Positions 30,673-39,063 are shown, counted from the first letter of the stretch. The stretch is DNA of 64,000 nt from Leeuwenhoekiella sp. MAR_2009_132 (GCF_000687915.1 NZ_JHZY01000004.1:7501-71500); one strand, 5' to 3'. Numbers and translations: made by a program. The notes: generated from the letters alone by a model not told the origin.

Positions 30673-31512
30673 CTAGCCTAGACGTGCTTTAGCATTTAAT
30701 TTTCCTATTAAATTTTTAGAAACAGTATTTGTATACTTCTTCTTGCGATACTTAGTTATAGGCTGAATACCTATTATAGAATTGGTTATAAAAAGCTCAT
30801 CTGCCTTTTGTAGTTCAAAAGGAGATATGGCAGCCTCTTCTATCGTATAAGAATCTGTCTTCTCTAAAATATCTAACAGTTGCTTACGTACAATACCTCT
30901 AAGACAACCTTCAGTAAGTGGTGGAGTTTTAATGTGATTATCTTTTACAATAAAAAGATTACCGTTTAAAGCCTCTGCAATTGTTTTATTAGTGTTTATT
31001 AAAAGACAATTTGCAAGGTTATTCTCTTTTGCAAAAATACTTCCTGTAACGTGAATGAGTTTATTTGCTGTTTTAAGCGTACTTAATAAATCTGCATTTA
31101 AGTAATGATCTTTATAAAGATCAACCTCATAATCAGATTCATTCAGAATAAAAAAAGGCTCTGTTAACTCAGTTGCAAAAGCATAAAAACTCACGGTATT
31201 ATCTGTAGGTAAATATTTCCCTCCTTCATTACGAGTCACCGTTAATCGAATACTAGCCGATTTATCAGTTAATCCCGAAGCATCTACCGTTTTTAAAAGC
31301 TCATCTTGCAGAGACTCTAACGTAAAATGCATTGGGATTTCCATACGCAAAATGCGCATTGAAGCCATTAGCCTAAAATAGTGATCTTCCCAGAATGAGA
31401 TCTTACCACTACTAAATCTGACTGTTTCAAACACCGCATCTCCATAAAGCATACCTCTGTTGTGTGCTGAGAATTGCGGTGTTTCTGTAATAATGCCGTT
31501 AAAATTAACCAT
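30673..31512 (-). CDS. Class IV aminotransferase
   Basis: A 279-residue PLP enzyme of fold type IV. ATG 31512 (MVNFNGIITE) is chosen because the longer frame begins at a TTG inside a terminator hairpin. HNRGMLYGDAVFETVRF is the conserved N-terminal block. The likely PLP lysine is in LLSTLKTANKL, and SIIGIQPITKY lies near the end. Branched-chain aminotransferase and aminodeoxychorismate lyase cannot be told apart here. Length and the short N-terminus favour a lyase-like or D-amino-acid-type member. Confidence 0.87.
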   Translation of the reverse strand: MVNFNGIITETPQFSAHNRGMLYGDAVFETVRFSSGKISFWEDHYFRLMASMRILRMEIPMHFTLESLQDELLKTVDASGLTDKSASIRLTVTRNEGGKYLPTDNTVSFYAFATELTEPFFILNESDYEVDLYKDHYLNADLLSTLKTANKLIHVTGSIFAKENNLANCLLINTNKTIAEALNGNLFIVKDNHIKTPPLTEGCLRGIVRKQLLDILEKTDSYTIEEAAISPFELQKADELFITNSIIGIQPITKYRKKKYTNTVSKNLIGKLNAKARLG

Positions 31513-31540
31513 AAAAAAAGTCCCTTTTTTAAGAAGGGAC
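31513..31540 (-). terminator. Intrinsic terminator between START-like gene and aminotransferase
   Basis: On the minus strand GTCCCTT, a short loop and AAGGGAC are followed by seven T. It ends the START-like transcript directly before the aminotransferase ATG, so it could also act as a leader attenuator for that gene. Confidence 0.75.
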
Positions 31541-31564
31541 AAATATACTATTTACGAGTTGTTT

Positions 31565-31957
31565 CTAGTTAGAACCTATGATATGTTTCAGTTCAGAAAT
31601 TTGATTTTCCCAAAACATTTTACCTTCATCTTCTTCCCCAGGCTCAGCAAAATCTGTCACGATTAACGAAACATCTTTTGTTATCTCATCTACAACAATA
31701 CGCAGTTCAAAATAATATAGATTTTCATCCTCTACATCATCCATCCATCTGAACTTTATACGCTCATCACTTTTCTTTCCTAATAGTTTAGCCTTTTCTT
31801 CACTACCATTCCAAATAAAGGTATAATACTCGCCACGTGAATTAACATTATCTGCAAACCACTCAGACATTCCAGAGGGTGAAGACATATATTGATACAA
31901 AAGTGACGGTGAGGCCTGAATAGGAAACTCGATCTCAAATTTTATTTTTTCTTCCAT
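31565..31957 (-). CDS. START-like (AHSA1-type) domain protein
   Basis: A 130-residue helix-grip protein. KFEIEFPIQASPSLLYQYMSSPSGMSEWFADNV is the typical start of the flavobacterial START-like family. It is acidic, soluble and has no signal peptide. The ligand is unknown. It is the last host gene before the prophage. Confidence 0.85.
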   Translation of the reverse strand: MEEKIKFEIEFPIQASPSLLYQYMSSPSGMSEWFADNVNSRGEYYTFIWNGSEEKAKLLGKKSDERIKFRWMDDVEDENLYYFELRIVVDEITKDVSLIVTDFAEPGEEDEGKMFWENQISELKHIIGSN

Positions 31958-32046
31958 TTTCTATTATTCGGTTGGGTCGCCAATATAAATATTAATTGCT
32001 CAGTAAAAAAGAAAGCAGTAATTTTTTTATTTTATATTTAAGATGC

Positions 32047-32076
32047 TTGCAGGGTTGGTAATTGTTATTATATTTG
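32047..32076 (+). promoter_or_regulatory. Promoter of tRNA-Met
   Basis: TTG (32047-32049), 19 bases, then TATATTTG (32069-32076): a full Bacteroidota promoter. Transcription would start about 50 bases before the tRNA and could read on into the adjacent integrase. Confidence 0.75.
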
Positions 32077-32135
32077 CACCCGCTTAGCAGATAGCTGGCA
32101 ATTGTATTAAATACTTTTTTACATAAAAGAATTTT

Positions 32136-32209
32136 GGCGAGGTAGCTCAGTTGGTTAGAGCGTCGGATTCATAACCCGGAGGTCGGGGGATCGTGCCCCC
32201 CTCTCGCTA
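32136..32209 (+). tRNA. tRNA-Met (CAT), host site of prophage integration
   Basis: A 74-base cloverleaf: acceptor GGCGAGG with TCTCGCT, D-arm GCTC/GAGC, anticodon CAT at 32170-32172, T-stem GGGGG/CCCCC. The T-loop reads ATCGTGC rather than the canonical TTCRANY. Positions 54 and 58, which normally form a T-A pair, appear as A and T. Pair 31-39 is A-C. CCA is not encoded. The integrase follows at once, so the 3' half probably belongs to the attachment core. Elongator versus initiator type was not settled. Confidence 0.88.
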
Positions 32210-32222
32210 CACATTTGAAACC
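32180..32222. other. Probable attL core of the prophage (tRNA 3' end)
   Basis: The tRNA 3' end lies directly beside a tyrosine integrase that points inward, the standard layout for tRNA-targeting phages. The exact core cannot be drawn because the right junction lies beyond 64000. A direct repeat of part of this tRNA is expected there. Confidence 0.6.
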
Positions 32223-32255
32223 CATAGGAATGCAGCCCTACAAAGCATTCCTATG
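32223..32255. repeat. 11-bp perfect inverted repeat overlapping an integrase start
   Basis: CATAGGAATGC (32223-32233) and GCATTCCTATG (32245-32255) are separated by 11 bases. The right arm contains the ATG at 32253. The lack of a T-run argues against a terminator. It could be an integrase or excisionase binding site, or a translation-blocking RNA hairpin. Confidence 0.7.
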
Positions 32256-33515
32256 ATTTCAAATCTTCAGAAGATTATATCCGAATACAGAATCGAATAC
32301 TACAGAGAAAACGATTTGAATATGTCAAAATTTAGGAATATATCGATTTATCCTAAAGTAATTGACAAGAAGAAGCTTCAAAAATTTACCACTGAAGAAA
32401 AACAAAAACTGACTAAAAAGGGTTTTAGGTGGTATGTTTACTATTCATTTAAAGAGCCGGGAAGCGAAAAATACGTTAGACAGCGTCCTATTTATTTAAA
32501 TGTAAATAGAGATTTTCCTGAATTTGATGATCGATTTAGGGAAATTCATTTAATGAAGGATGGTATTTCGCAAGCCTTGAAACAAGGTTTTAATCCATAC
32601 GACGAGCTTTTAGAAGGTGAAATAAGCCTGGTTGACGCTTTGCAATATTCTTTATCAATTAAAAAGAAAGAAGTCGGCGGGCGTACCTACTCTACTTATG
32701 AAGTTCATGTAAATAAATTTATTGACTGGATAAAAGGTAACGGCTACTCAAATACACCAGTTAAGAAGGTTTCAAAAAGACTTGTTAGTCGATTTCTTAT
32801 TCATATATCCGATACTACTTCCAACAGGACCAGAAACAATTATAAGACTTCTTTAGGTGTAATTTTTGAAAATTTAGTACAAAATGAATATCTAGATAGA
32901 AATATTGCTCACGATATTCCACAACTTAAAACAGTAGAAAAAAGAGATCAGACTTACTCAGATGCTCAAGTCGAAAACATAATCGAAAACTTGAGCGATG
33001 ATAAAGTTATGTTGATGTTTATCTATTTTGTATCATACCTTTTCTGGAGGCCAAAGGAAAACTGCAGACTCCAGGTTAAAGATATAAATCTCGAACAGCG
33101 TCTCATTACTGAGCAAACCAAAACTAAAGGCAGCAAGACTAAAATTATACCTGAGATCATTTTTAAGGACCTCAAAGAATATTTAGAAGGATCTAATCCA
33201 AATGATTTAGTTTTCACTCCAGATGGCCCCGGACAATGGGATAGGGATTTAGACGGACGTAGATCTTACTTTACCCTAAAATACAGACGGCTTAAAAAGA
33301 AAATGGGAATTGAATCTGGATATACCATTTATTCATTTCGTCATACCTTTATAAGCCGTGTTTACAGGAACTTAAGAAAAGAACATAATAAGGATAAAAC
33401 CTTGGAGCTGCTTTCCAATATTACAGGCCACGAAAGCAAAGCCTTACTGGATTACATTCACGTAATTGACGCAGACCTTCCAGAAGATTATTCTAAGTAT
33501 TTAGATGCTCTCTAA
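32253..33515 (+). CDS. int: Phage tyrosine integrase
   Basis: A 420-residue site-specific recombinase if started at ATG 32253. An alternative ATG at 32322 (MSKFRNISIYP) is equally possible. The GTG at 32193 lies inside the tRNA and is rejected. A SAM-like core-binding domain (TYEVHVNKFIDWIKG) precedes the catalytic domain. Its box II reads YSFRHTF, with Tyr in place of the usual first His. GHES and the nucleophile in LLDYIHV follow. It integrates the prophage at tRNA-Met. Its 3' end overlaps the next convergent gene by 23 bases. Confidence 0.92.
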   Translation: MISNLQKIISEYRIEYYRENDLNMSKFRNISIYPKVIDKKKLQKFTTEEKQKLTKKGFRWYVYYSFKEPGSEKYVRQRPIYLNVNRDFPEFDDRFREIHLMKDGISQALKQGFNPYDELLEGEISLVDALQYSLSIKKKEVGGRTYSTYEVHVNKFIDWIKGNGYSNTPVKKVSKRLVSRFLIHISDTTSNRTRNNYKTSLGVIFENLVQNEYLDRNIAHDIPQLKTVEKRDQTYSDAQVENIIENLSDDKVMLMFIYFVSYLFWRPKENCRLQVKDINLEQRLITEQTKTKGSKTKIIPEIIFKDLKEYLEGSNPNDLVFTPDGPGQWDRDLDGRRSYFTLKYRRLKKKMGIESGYTIYSFRHTFISRVYRNLRKEHNKDKTLELLSNITGHESKALLDYIHVIDADLPEDYSKYLDAL

Positions 33516-33915
33516 AATCTCGGTTTATTTCATATGTCAAAAAGTAGTAAAAGAAAGTTGCTTTCATAGGCTTTGACAATTCCACATTATGAGGCCCATT
33601 GTTAAAGATTCTACTTAAGTATGATTTACTTAATGCTAGCTGTTTGATTAAATCATTCCGTTTGATGCCAAACTCTTTCATTCGGCTTTCTATCCAAAAT
33701 ATATCTATAGAATCAACCTCTAATGAAAAAACTACCGGCACCACTTTGCAGCCCGGGAATACTTCACGAGCACGTTGCACCAATTCCTGTTGGTTAAGGA
33801 TTAAGCCATTAATAAGTTTGGTCTGACTGATTTTTATACGATCTGAATCCAGAACCTCAATTTCAATTCCCATTCGCTTGTAATTCGCTATGGATGTTTT
33901 TTGTTGTGTTTCCAT
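33493..33915 (-). CDS. Phage helix-turn-helix-like protein
   Basis: A 140-residue protein started at ATG 33915 (METQQKTSIANYK); the longer frame uses TTG. The C-terminal half (EFGIKRNDLIKQLALSKSYLSRIFN) looks like an XRE-type helix-turn-helix. It converges on and overlaps the integrase 3' end, so it may regulate integration or excision. It is distinct from the repressor at 58.3 kb. Confidence 0.7.
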   Translation of the reverse strand: METQQKTSIANYKRMGIEIEVLDSDRIKISQTKLINGLILNQQELVQRAREVFPGCKVVPVVFSLEVDSIDIFWIESRMKEFGIKRNDLIKQLALSKSYLSRIFNNGPHNVELSKPMKATFFYYFLTYEINRDFREHLNT

Positions 33916-33956
33916 TTGATTATAAATTAAAAGCAAGGGCGGGGAGATTATCTCCC

Positions 33957-34301
33957 CTAGTTTATTTTAATTTCTATTAAGTTAGTAAGATCAAATATTG
34001 CGAGCTGTTCATTTTGCTTTGCAAACTCAATCGCTTGTTTTAATTCTGAATTTTTAAAGACTCTTATAGAATCAAAGTAGTACATTTTGTTGTCTTCATT
34101 GAGCCAACCTCCTACTATTTTGTTATGATTAAGAGCGTGATTAATAACTTTTTTTAAGGCTTCTTTGCCGAAGCTGTTTTGAGTATCATTGTATGCAACT
34201 ACAATTCCAAATTTTACAGCTTTTAGAGTTTCAACGTTTAATGTGAAACCTTCAGGATTGTTTTTTGAGTATTCCCAAACTCGGTCAATTAAGTTTTCCA
34301 T
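33957..34301 (-). CDS. Hypothetical phage protein
   Basis: A 114-residue protein from ATG 34301 (MENLIDRVWEYSKNNPEGFTLN); the frame upstream to 34334 is a less likely leader. It is soluble and mixed-charge, with FYFDSIRVFKN-type beta and ELKQAIEFAKQNEQLAIFDL helix segments. It resembles short phage or plasmid proteins that report use of growth-related loci, but no function is recognised. It lies near the left end next to the HTH gene. Confidence 0.7.
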   Translation of the reverse strand: MENLIDRVWEYSKNNPEGFTLNVETLKAVKFGIVVAYNDTQNSFGKEALKKVINHALNHNKIVGGWLNEDNKMYYFDSIRVFKNSELKQAIEFAKQNEQLAIFDLTNLIEIKIN

Positions 34302-34369
34302 TTTAATAACTTGTTTTGTTAATCGATATGTCAAAGAACCCTTGCTTATTACTGATGTAAAGATAGTTT

Positions 34370-34394
34370 AAAAGTTTACATAATGGAAACTTTT
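34370..34394. repeat. 8-bp inverted repeat in divergent spacer
   Basis: AAAAGTTT (34370-34377) and AAACTTTT (34387-34394) frame ACATAATGG. It lies between the minus-strand gene starting at 34301 and the plus-strand zinc-ribbon gene at 34425. A TATCTTTA -7-like box for the minus gene lies beside it, so it is a candidate operator. Confidence 0.4.
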
Positions 34395-34424
34395 ATTTGT
34401 TTATTTTATACTTAAATTTATAAT

Positions 34425-34568
34425 ATGGCAGAATTTTGTAAAAAATGCGGGAATGATTTAGGAGTTGGAGGTGAATGGCCACCAGTCTATTGTGAAAATT
34501 GTCAAAAGTACTATCCAAGTAACTGGGAAAAGTTCTGCAATTGGTTGTTTAAGTATTCCAAGAAATAA
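34425..34568 (+). CDS. 47-residue zinc-ribbon protein
   Basis: The frame starts ATGGCAGAATTTTG and encodes two CxxC pairs (CKKC at residues 5-8 and CENC at 23-26), a small zinc ribbon, with a basic aromatic tail. It is a plus-strand accessory gene beside the next plus gene. Such proteins often bind nucleic acid or act as adaptors; the role is unknown. Confidence 0.65.
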   Translation: MAEFCKKCGNDLGVGGEWPPVYCENCQKYYPSNWEKFCNWLFKYSKK

Positions 34569-34618
34569 ATTATAATCTAATTTATGTATAAAACAGATTA
34601 TAATTCAAATAGTGAATA

Positions 34619-34885
34619 ATGAAGAAATTTAGATTTGAAAATACGTCTGAAGCTGCTATTGAGGAAGTTCTAAAGCGAGTAGGAAAGGTTCGTTTTTACA
34701 AAACGATTGAAAATACAGCGCTTCCAAAACCTAAAATAATGGCTAATTTTAAGTTGGTTTGGTTAGTTAATACCTGTTCAGTTATGTATAAGTATCCTGG
34801 CGATACAAGATATTCTCAACTATTTGTAATTAAAGATTACGAAATGCCGGCAGAAGGTTGGATCTGGATAATGTATAATGATTAG
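34619..34885 (+). CDS. Hypothetical protein, plus-strand accessory gene
   Basis: An 88-residue soluble protein with a lysine-rich N-terminus and aromatic-rich C-terminus (PAEGWIWIMYND). No family is recognised. It lies with the zinc-ribbon gene on the strand opposite to the late genes and converges on the lysis region, overlapping its last gene by 4 bases, so it is probably a lysogen-expressed accessory gene. Confidence 0.6.
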   Translation: MKKFRFENTSEAAIEEVLKRVGKVRFYKTIENTALPKPKIMANFKLVWLVNTCSVMYKYPGDTRYSQLFVIKDYEMPAEGWIWIMYND

Positions 34886-35568
34886 AATCTAAATAGGGTG
34901 TATGTAAGTGCTATCCCTGCAGATGGCTCTAGTGTAAAATTGCTACTTGCACCATAGCCTACGTAAAGGCTCAATCCCAGACGCTTATTAGGTATGTCTA
35001 AAGTGTAGGCGTCTAATCCACTAGTTCTCACTAATGGGTTACTGTTGACAGCTTCAACCCGATATTCAGATTTAAACCAACTTGTTTTTTTATCTCCAAT
35101 TGCGAAGCTTAGTGTGTTAGGTATTGTTAGATTATCAATGGTTACACCGTTTTGATCTGAAGTTCCGGCTATATTATAATCATCTGTTTTTTTATTCCAT
35201 TTACGATTGAAGTCATGCGGAACTTTAATCTCATAAGGAATTTCAACTGTATCAATTCTTGCTTCTTGAGTGATGTTACCTGCTGCCGAAATGCTACGGT
35301 ATTTTTTAACCAGGCGTTTGAGTTGCCCGGTGCTATCTACTTGTTTTGAAAGTAGTATTTCTAAAGCGTTTTTATCTCCGGAAATCGCTTTTTTCTCAGC
35401 TACTTCCTGACCTAGCTTATTAGTGTAATAGGAAATAGTATCGTTTAAAAATCCTTGTGTAGATTCTAACGAACTAGCATTATCATTTGCCGAATTGCAT
35501 TGTCTGAATACAATAAAAATTAAAACGATAATTGCAATATACGGCGCTATTTTTTTAAGTGTTTCCAT
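34882..35568 (-). CDS. Membrane-anchored protein at the end of the lysis cluster
   Basis: A 228-residue protein from ATG 35568. One N-terminal membrane helix (APYIAIIVLIFIVF) is followed by a charged helical stretch (about 30-95) and a beta-rich end closing LTYTLFRF, a C-terminal Phe as in outer-membrane barrels. The position after muramidase and holin suggests a spanin-like or structural lysis role. It is somewhat like the DUF6808 group, which has no known activity. Confidence 0.65.
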   Translation of the reverse strand: METLKKIAPYIAIIVLIFIVFRQCNSANDNASSLESTQGFLNDTISYYTNKLGQEVAEKKAISGDKNALEILLSKQVDSTGQLKRLVKKYRSISAAGNITQEARIDTVEIPYEIKVPHDFNRKWNKKTDDYNIAGTSDQNGVTIDNLTIPNTLSFAIGDKKTSWFKSEYRVEAVNSNPLVRTSGLDAYTLDIPNKRLGLSLYVGYGASSNFTLEPSAGIALTYTLFRF

Positions 35569-35662
35569 AGTCAAGTTGGTTAACAGCGATAAAGGCAAAA
35601 GTCATTGCGGCTATTAATAAGATGCCTAGAACTATTGCAATTATCTTTTGTTGGAATTTCAT
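35555..35662 (-). CDS. 35-residue single-span membrane protein in lysis cluster
   Basis: It starts at an ATG overlapping the muramidase stop (TAATG) and ends 14 bases inside the next gene. One hydrophobic helix (IIAIVLGILLIAAMTFAFIAV) fills most of it. Stop-start coupling and position make it a likely lysis gene, either a small holin/antiholin or inner-membrane spanin fragment. Confidence 0.65.
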   Translation of the reverse strand: MKFQQKIIAIVLGILLIAAMTFAFIAVNQLDYGNT

Positions 35663-36255
35663 TACACGTATTTTTTATAAGCTTTTTCAAGTTTTATATC
35701 ATAACCATATTTGGCGTAATCTTTACCGTTATAGCCCCTTGCAAATGCAGCCCAATTTTTAGCACGTAAATGACGTGTCAGGTTGTTTACTTCACAAAAT
35801 TTTACAAAGACTTTTAATTGATTTGCTTCACTCGATTTTAAATAATAATACATATCAGAAGCATCTTTAAACCCTAAACTTTCAGCATTAAAACCCATTA
35901 TTTGAAAGGCTCCAAAACTCACGGATTTAAAAGCAGCAACAGGATCTATTTCAATAGCTTGTCTGAAACGTAAATGCTCTTTTATTTGCTTTTCCTCAAA
36001 TGTTCTACCGGTTGCATAATGCTCTCTTGTTTGATACTTAAATACTAGAGTTGGGTATTTTTTAGACAACTCTTCAACATCTTTACCGTTCTCTTTTAGA
36101 TAACGGTAAAATCTATGCCCTTCAAAGAGAATGACAATAGTGCCGTTATCATTAAAAGCTTTACCTGCAGCTTCCACCTCGTGAACTGCTTTGACAGCCG
36201 CTGTCTCAACCCTTAATTCATCGGCAATTTCTTTGTATTGATCTTCGGTTATCAT
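35662..36255 (-). CDS. Phage endolysin, N-acetylmuramidase family (DUF3380)
   Basis: A 197-residue peptidoglycan hydrolase. VKAVHEVEAAGKAF carries the probable catalytic Glu (near residue 27). ILFEGHRFYR and SFGAFQIMGFN are the conserved substrate-groove blocks of this family. There is no signal peptide, so a holin is needed for export. It is flanked by coupled membrane genes and a holin, forming a lysis cassette. Confidence 0.9.
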   Translation of the reverse strand: MITEDQYKEIADELRVETAAVKAVHEVEAAGKAFNDNGTIVILFEGHRFYRYLKENGKDVEELSKKYPTLVFKYQTREHYATGRTFEEKQIKEHLRFRQAIEIDPVAAFKSVSFGAFQIMGFNAESLGFKDASDMYYYLKSSEANQLKVFVKFCEVNNLTRHLRAKNWAAFARGYNGKDYAKYGYDIKLEKAYKKYV

Positions 36256-36557
36256 TATTCAACTTTTAAGGTGTCGTGAATTATTATTGTACGAGGCTTT
36301 GAAGCCTTTTTTATTCTAATATTTTGGATGCGGTGTTCGTGCCGTAAAGTATCTATCACATCGCAAAGACTATCTATGCGTGTTTTGTTAGATTCTATAA
36401 TATTGATAAGGCGATCTCTTTCAACTATAGGTAAAAGCTCAGGCATCGCATCTAAGGCACGTTTATTAATTACCGTATTCATCACCCCGAAAACAGATAT
36501 TATACTGACTATGGCAATGAATATCCAATTAGTTGTACTGTTTTTAGTTTGATTCAT
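36255..36557 (-). CDS. Spanin-like membrane protein
   Basis: A 100-residue protein with an N-terminal membrane helix (NWIFIAIVSIISVFGVMNTV) and a long charged helix to the end. This shape fits an Rz-like inner-membrane spanin, though the sequence match is weak. It overlaps the holin gene by 14 bases and the endolysin by one base. Confidence 0.6.
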   Translation of the reverse strand: MNQTKNSTTNWIFIAIVSIISVFGVMNTVINKRALDAMPELLPIVERDRLINIIESNKTRIDSLCDVIDTLRHEHRIQNIRIKKASKPRTIIIHDTLKVE

Positions 36558-37110
36558 CGCTGTCTTTGTTTGGTTGAAAATGTCTTATATCTGCGTCTTT
36601 ATTAAACTTTGTTATTTTGTTCATAAATCCCACCGGAGGAAAAGATCCGTTAGTGAGAATAGATACATTCATTAATGCACTACCGGCTGGGTATAAGAAA
36701 ACCATTACTCTCAAGATTAATCCCAAATATTGAGTAATAATATTTGCGTCTGGGTGCAGAAATTGAAACCCCTCAAACAATACACCTACGGCAAAAACTA
36801 GAGCCATTTTAGTAATAACTCCCAATATATTTTTCTTGATACTGAAGTCTCGCTTTTTAAGATGGACCACTATACCTACACCGTAATCAATAGCGATGGC
36901 TAGAAGTACAAAAAATATGTAACCTCCATTACTGCTTATCCATTGGCTAATCGCTTCAAATAATCCCATAGGTGCAGATGTTAGGATGGCGAGGTACATT
37001 GTGCTTTTGAATTTGGCAATGGCAGTACCTTTGTGAATGATCACAAGGTTTTTTATAATAAAGGCTAAAATAACTTTTAGCCCTATTGATATGTATTGCC
37101 AGATTATCAT
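36544..37110 (-). CDS. Phage holin family protein
   Basis: A 188-residue membrane protein with about four helices. The central block FFVLLAIAIDYGVGIVVHLKKRDFS matches the phage holin 4-type family, which is longer than pinholins. It would release the muramidase at lysis. It is first in the lysis cassette after the tail genes. Confidence 0.8.
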   Translation of the reverse strand: MIIWQYISIGLKVILAFIIKNLVIIHKGTAIAKFKSTMYLAILTSAPMGLFEAISQWISSNGGYIFFVLLAIAIDYGVGIVVHLKKRDFSIKKNILGVITKMALVFAVGVLFEGFQFLHPDANIITQYLGLILRVMVFLYPAGSALMNVSILTNGSFPPVGFMNKITKFNKDADIRHFQPNKDSDESN

Positions 37111-37155
37111 TGCTTAGGGTTTAATTATGTGGTGGGTTTTGGTGGAGTGCATAGT

Positions 37156-39063
37156 TTATATACTTTTTAAGGCTTTTAAAATTGTAGGTGCACCATTCTC
37201 AGCAATTTCTCGTGTACCAAATTCTGTGGGGTGTGTTGGGTCTGAAACAGTACCTTCATTACTGTTAGCATACAAACTATTTACTAAAGTGGTTGTGTTT
37301 CTAGGAAAAGCATAGTAACGATTATAGCACAACCCCATATCACCAATGAATATATTAGAATCTGTTCCTAGAAAATTATCAAGCAATTGCTGTCTGTAAA
37401 ACCAGTTATTCTTTAATTTATATATGTGCAACAAAGTAGCCGATTGTATAGGGTCATCAATTGAAGGCAATGTGATAAGATTAATAACAAATTTGCAGTT
37501 TGGATTGTGAACTCTTACCGCTGCTATAAATTCATTATAATTATTCATACTTCCAGCAAATGAGGTATTAACAATATCTGACCTAGTGTCGTTATAACCA
37601 ATGTTAAAAACAACACAATCAATCTTTCCTGTTCCTACACCTGTTAATCCAGTCTGCAACAAATCATTTTCGTCATAATACTGGGCTATGTTAGCTGCGT
37701 AGTTATTTATATCAAGTGTACCGGTGGCTGAATTATAAAACTTATTCGGCGCTGATTTTTGAACCATAAACCCTGAAGTTTTACCAGAATAAGATTCGTG
37801 TCTAATGCGTCTATTTGGCTGAAAGTTGCCGCCACTTCCATTCTCCCCGCCATTTGTTCCTACCCAATAAGGAGGTAAGCTACCTGCCACTAATTTTGAC
37901 TTAAATAATTGATCTATGAAATAAGGTAAATTTTGAAATTCTCCAATTGAATCACCGATGTAAAGGCAGTTATACCTAGTCGCTAACGTGTTGTCAAGAA
38001 CGTCAATATTTATGTTTTTCTGTTTTATTAGGTTTAAATTTTCACTCAACACTCTCAAATTAGCCACTCTTGTAGTTGTGTTATTTGGCGTTAAGAAAAA
38101 TCTGTACCTGTCATTTTTTCCGTCAATACAATAAAAGGCTCCTTTATAAGAGTTTAAACCGGTTATATTTAGAAGTATGTTATCAAAATAAATAGACTTT
38201 TCTACTCCTTTGATAGCTTGATGTGTATCTAAAATTTGAAGCCGTGATTCTGTTATTTTTGGATTTTCATTAGATAGAACTTTTTCTTTAATTAGATCAT
38301 ATTCGCTAATTTCTTTAGCTCCAAGGTATATCACTTTTAAAGTGCGGTCTGGTTTAAAACTGCTGAACTTTCCATAAGATATATCTGAAGATGTCGTAAA
38401 TGGAAACTGCTCTATTTGACTTGAACCATTATTAAATTCAGGCGTATCAGTCGGGGAATACGCCTTAATTAATTTATCAAATTTGTCATATAAGAGTACA
38501 GCTCCCGTTCCTATCAACAGACCTTCATAACGGTAATCTGTAGATGGTTTAAGTAAAACTTTTTCTTCTGTGTATGTAGCAACATAACCAGTACCTAAAA
38601 TCAAACTACCATCATTTCGCCAATAATACCCCACTTGCTTAAATGAAGGAATAATTAAATCCTGCGCATTGCTCCTTTTTTGAACAGCGGAAGTTTGAAT
38701 GTATGTTGATTTAGAAGCCGCTGCATTATCATCTGAAGAAGTAGGCGATGGTATTTCTGTAGTGATAGCTTCAAATCCTAAATCAATAATCTCCTTGGTA
38801 TAAGCCGTTCCCTTTTTATTTATTTTCACTACTGCATTGGTGCGATCTGCAGCTGTAACAGTTATTGTAACCTCATTCGCTGTGCCAGGTGCAAAAACAT
38901 AATCACCTTCGGTTTTTGCCGTTGCAAAACCATCTACATTAAACGTGGCTGCTGTTTCAGGAGTTATTGGCCCAAAAGATCCAGTTGTTATTGAATTAAT
39001 CTTCTTTTCGACCTCTTGGATCTTCTGATCAGTTTCTATCTTTGGATAATAATCTGTTGCCAT
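37156..39063 (-). CDS. Tail protein with C-terminal SGNH/GDSL hydrolase domain
   Basis: A 635-residue late protein. The N-terminus has a short coiled coil (KIETDQKIQEVEKKINS), then beta-rich regions. Residues about 360-635 form an SGNH hydrolase: IGDS with nucleophile Ser372, GYND with Asn491, and DPTH with Asp608 and His611. As the last virion gene before lysis it is probably the receptor-contacting tail protein. It could remove acetyl or acyl groups from the host polysaccharide. The stop-start junction with the upstream gene is coupled. Confidence 0.87.
   Translation of the reverse strand: MATDYYPKIETDQKIQEVEKKINSITTGSFGPITPETAATFNVDGFATAKTEGDYVFAPGTANEVTITVTAADRTNAVVKINKKGTAYTKEIIDLGFEAITTEIPSPTSSDDNAAASKSTYIQTSAVQKRSNAQDLIIPSFKQVGYYWRNDGSLILGTGYVATYTEEKVLLKPSTDYRYEGLLIGTGAVLLYDKFDKLIKAYSPTDTPEFNNGSSQIEQFPFTTSSDISYGKFSSFKPDRTLKVIYLGAKEISEYDLIKEKVLSNENPKITESRLQILDTHQAIKGVEKSIYFDNILLNITGLNSYKGAFYCIDGKNDRYRFFLTPNNTTTRVANLRVLSENLNLIKQKNINIDVLDNTLATRYNCLYIGDSIGEFQNLPYFIDQLFKSKLVAGSLPPYWVGTNGGENGSGGNFQPNRRIRHESYSGKTSGFMVQKSAPNKFYNSATGTLDINNYAANIAQYYDENDLLQTGLTGVGTGKIDCVVFNIGYNDTRSDIVNTSFAGSMNNYNEFIAAVRVHNPNCKFVINLITLPSIDDPIQSATLLHIYKLKNNWFYRQQLLDNFLGTDSNIFIGDMGLCYNRYYAFPRNTTTLVNSLYANSNEGTVSDPTHPTEFGTREIAENGAPTILKALKSI

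Noticed and set aside
32193..32252. Integrase start at GTG 32193
   Set aside because: It lies inside the tRNA-Met gene; ATG 32253 or 32322 gives a normal integrase N-terminus.
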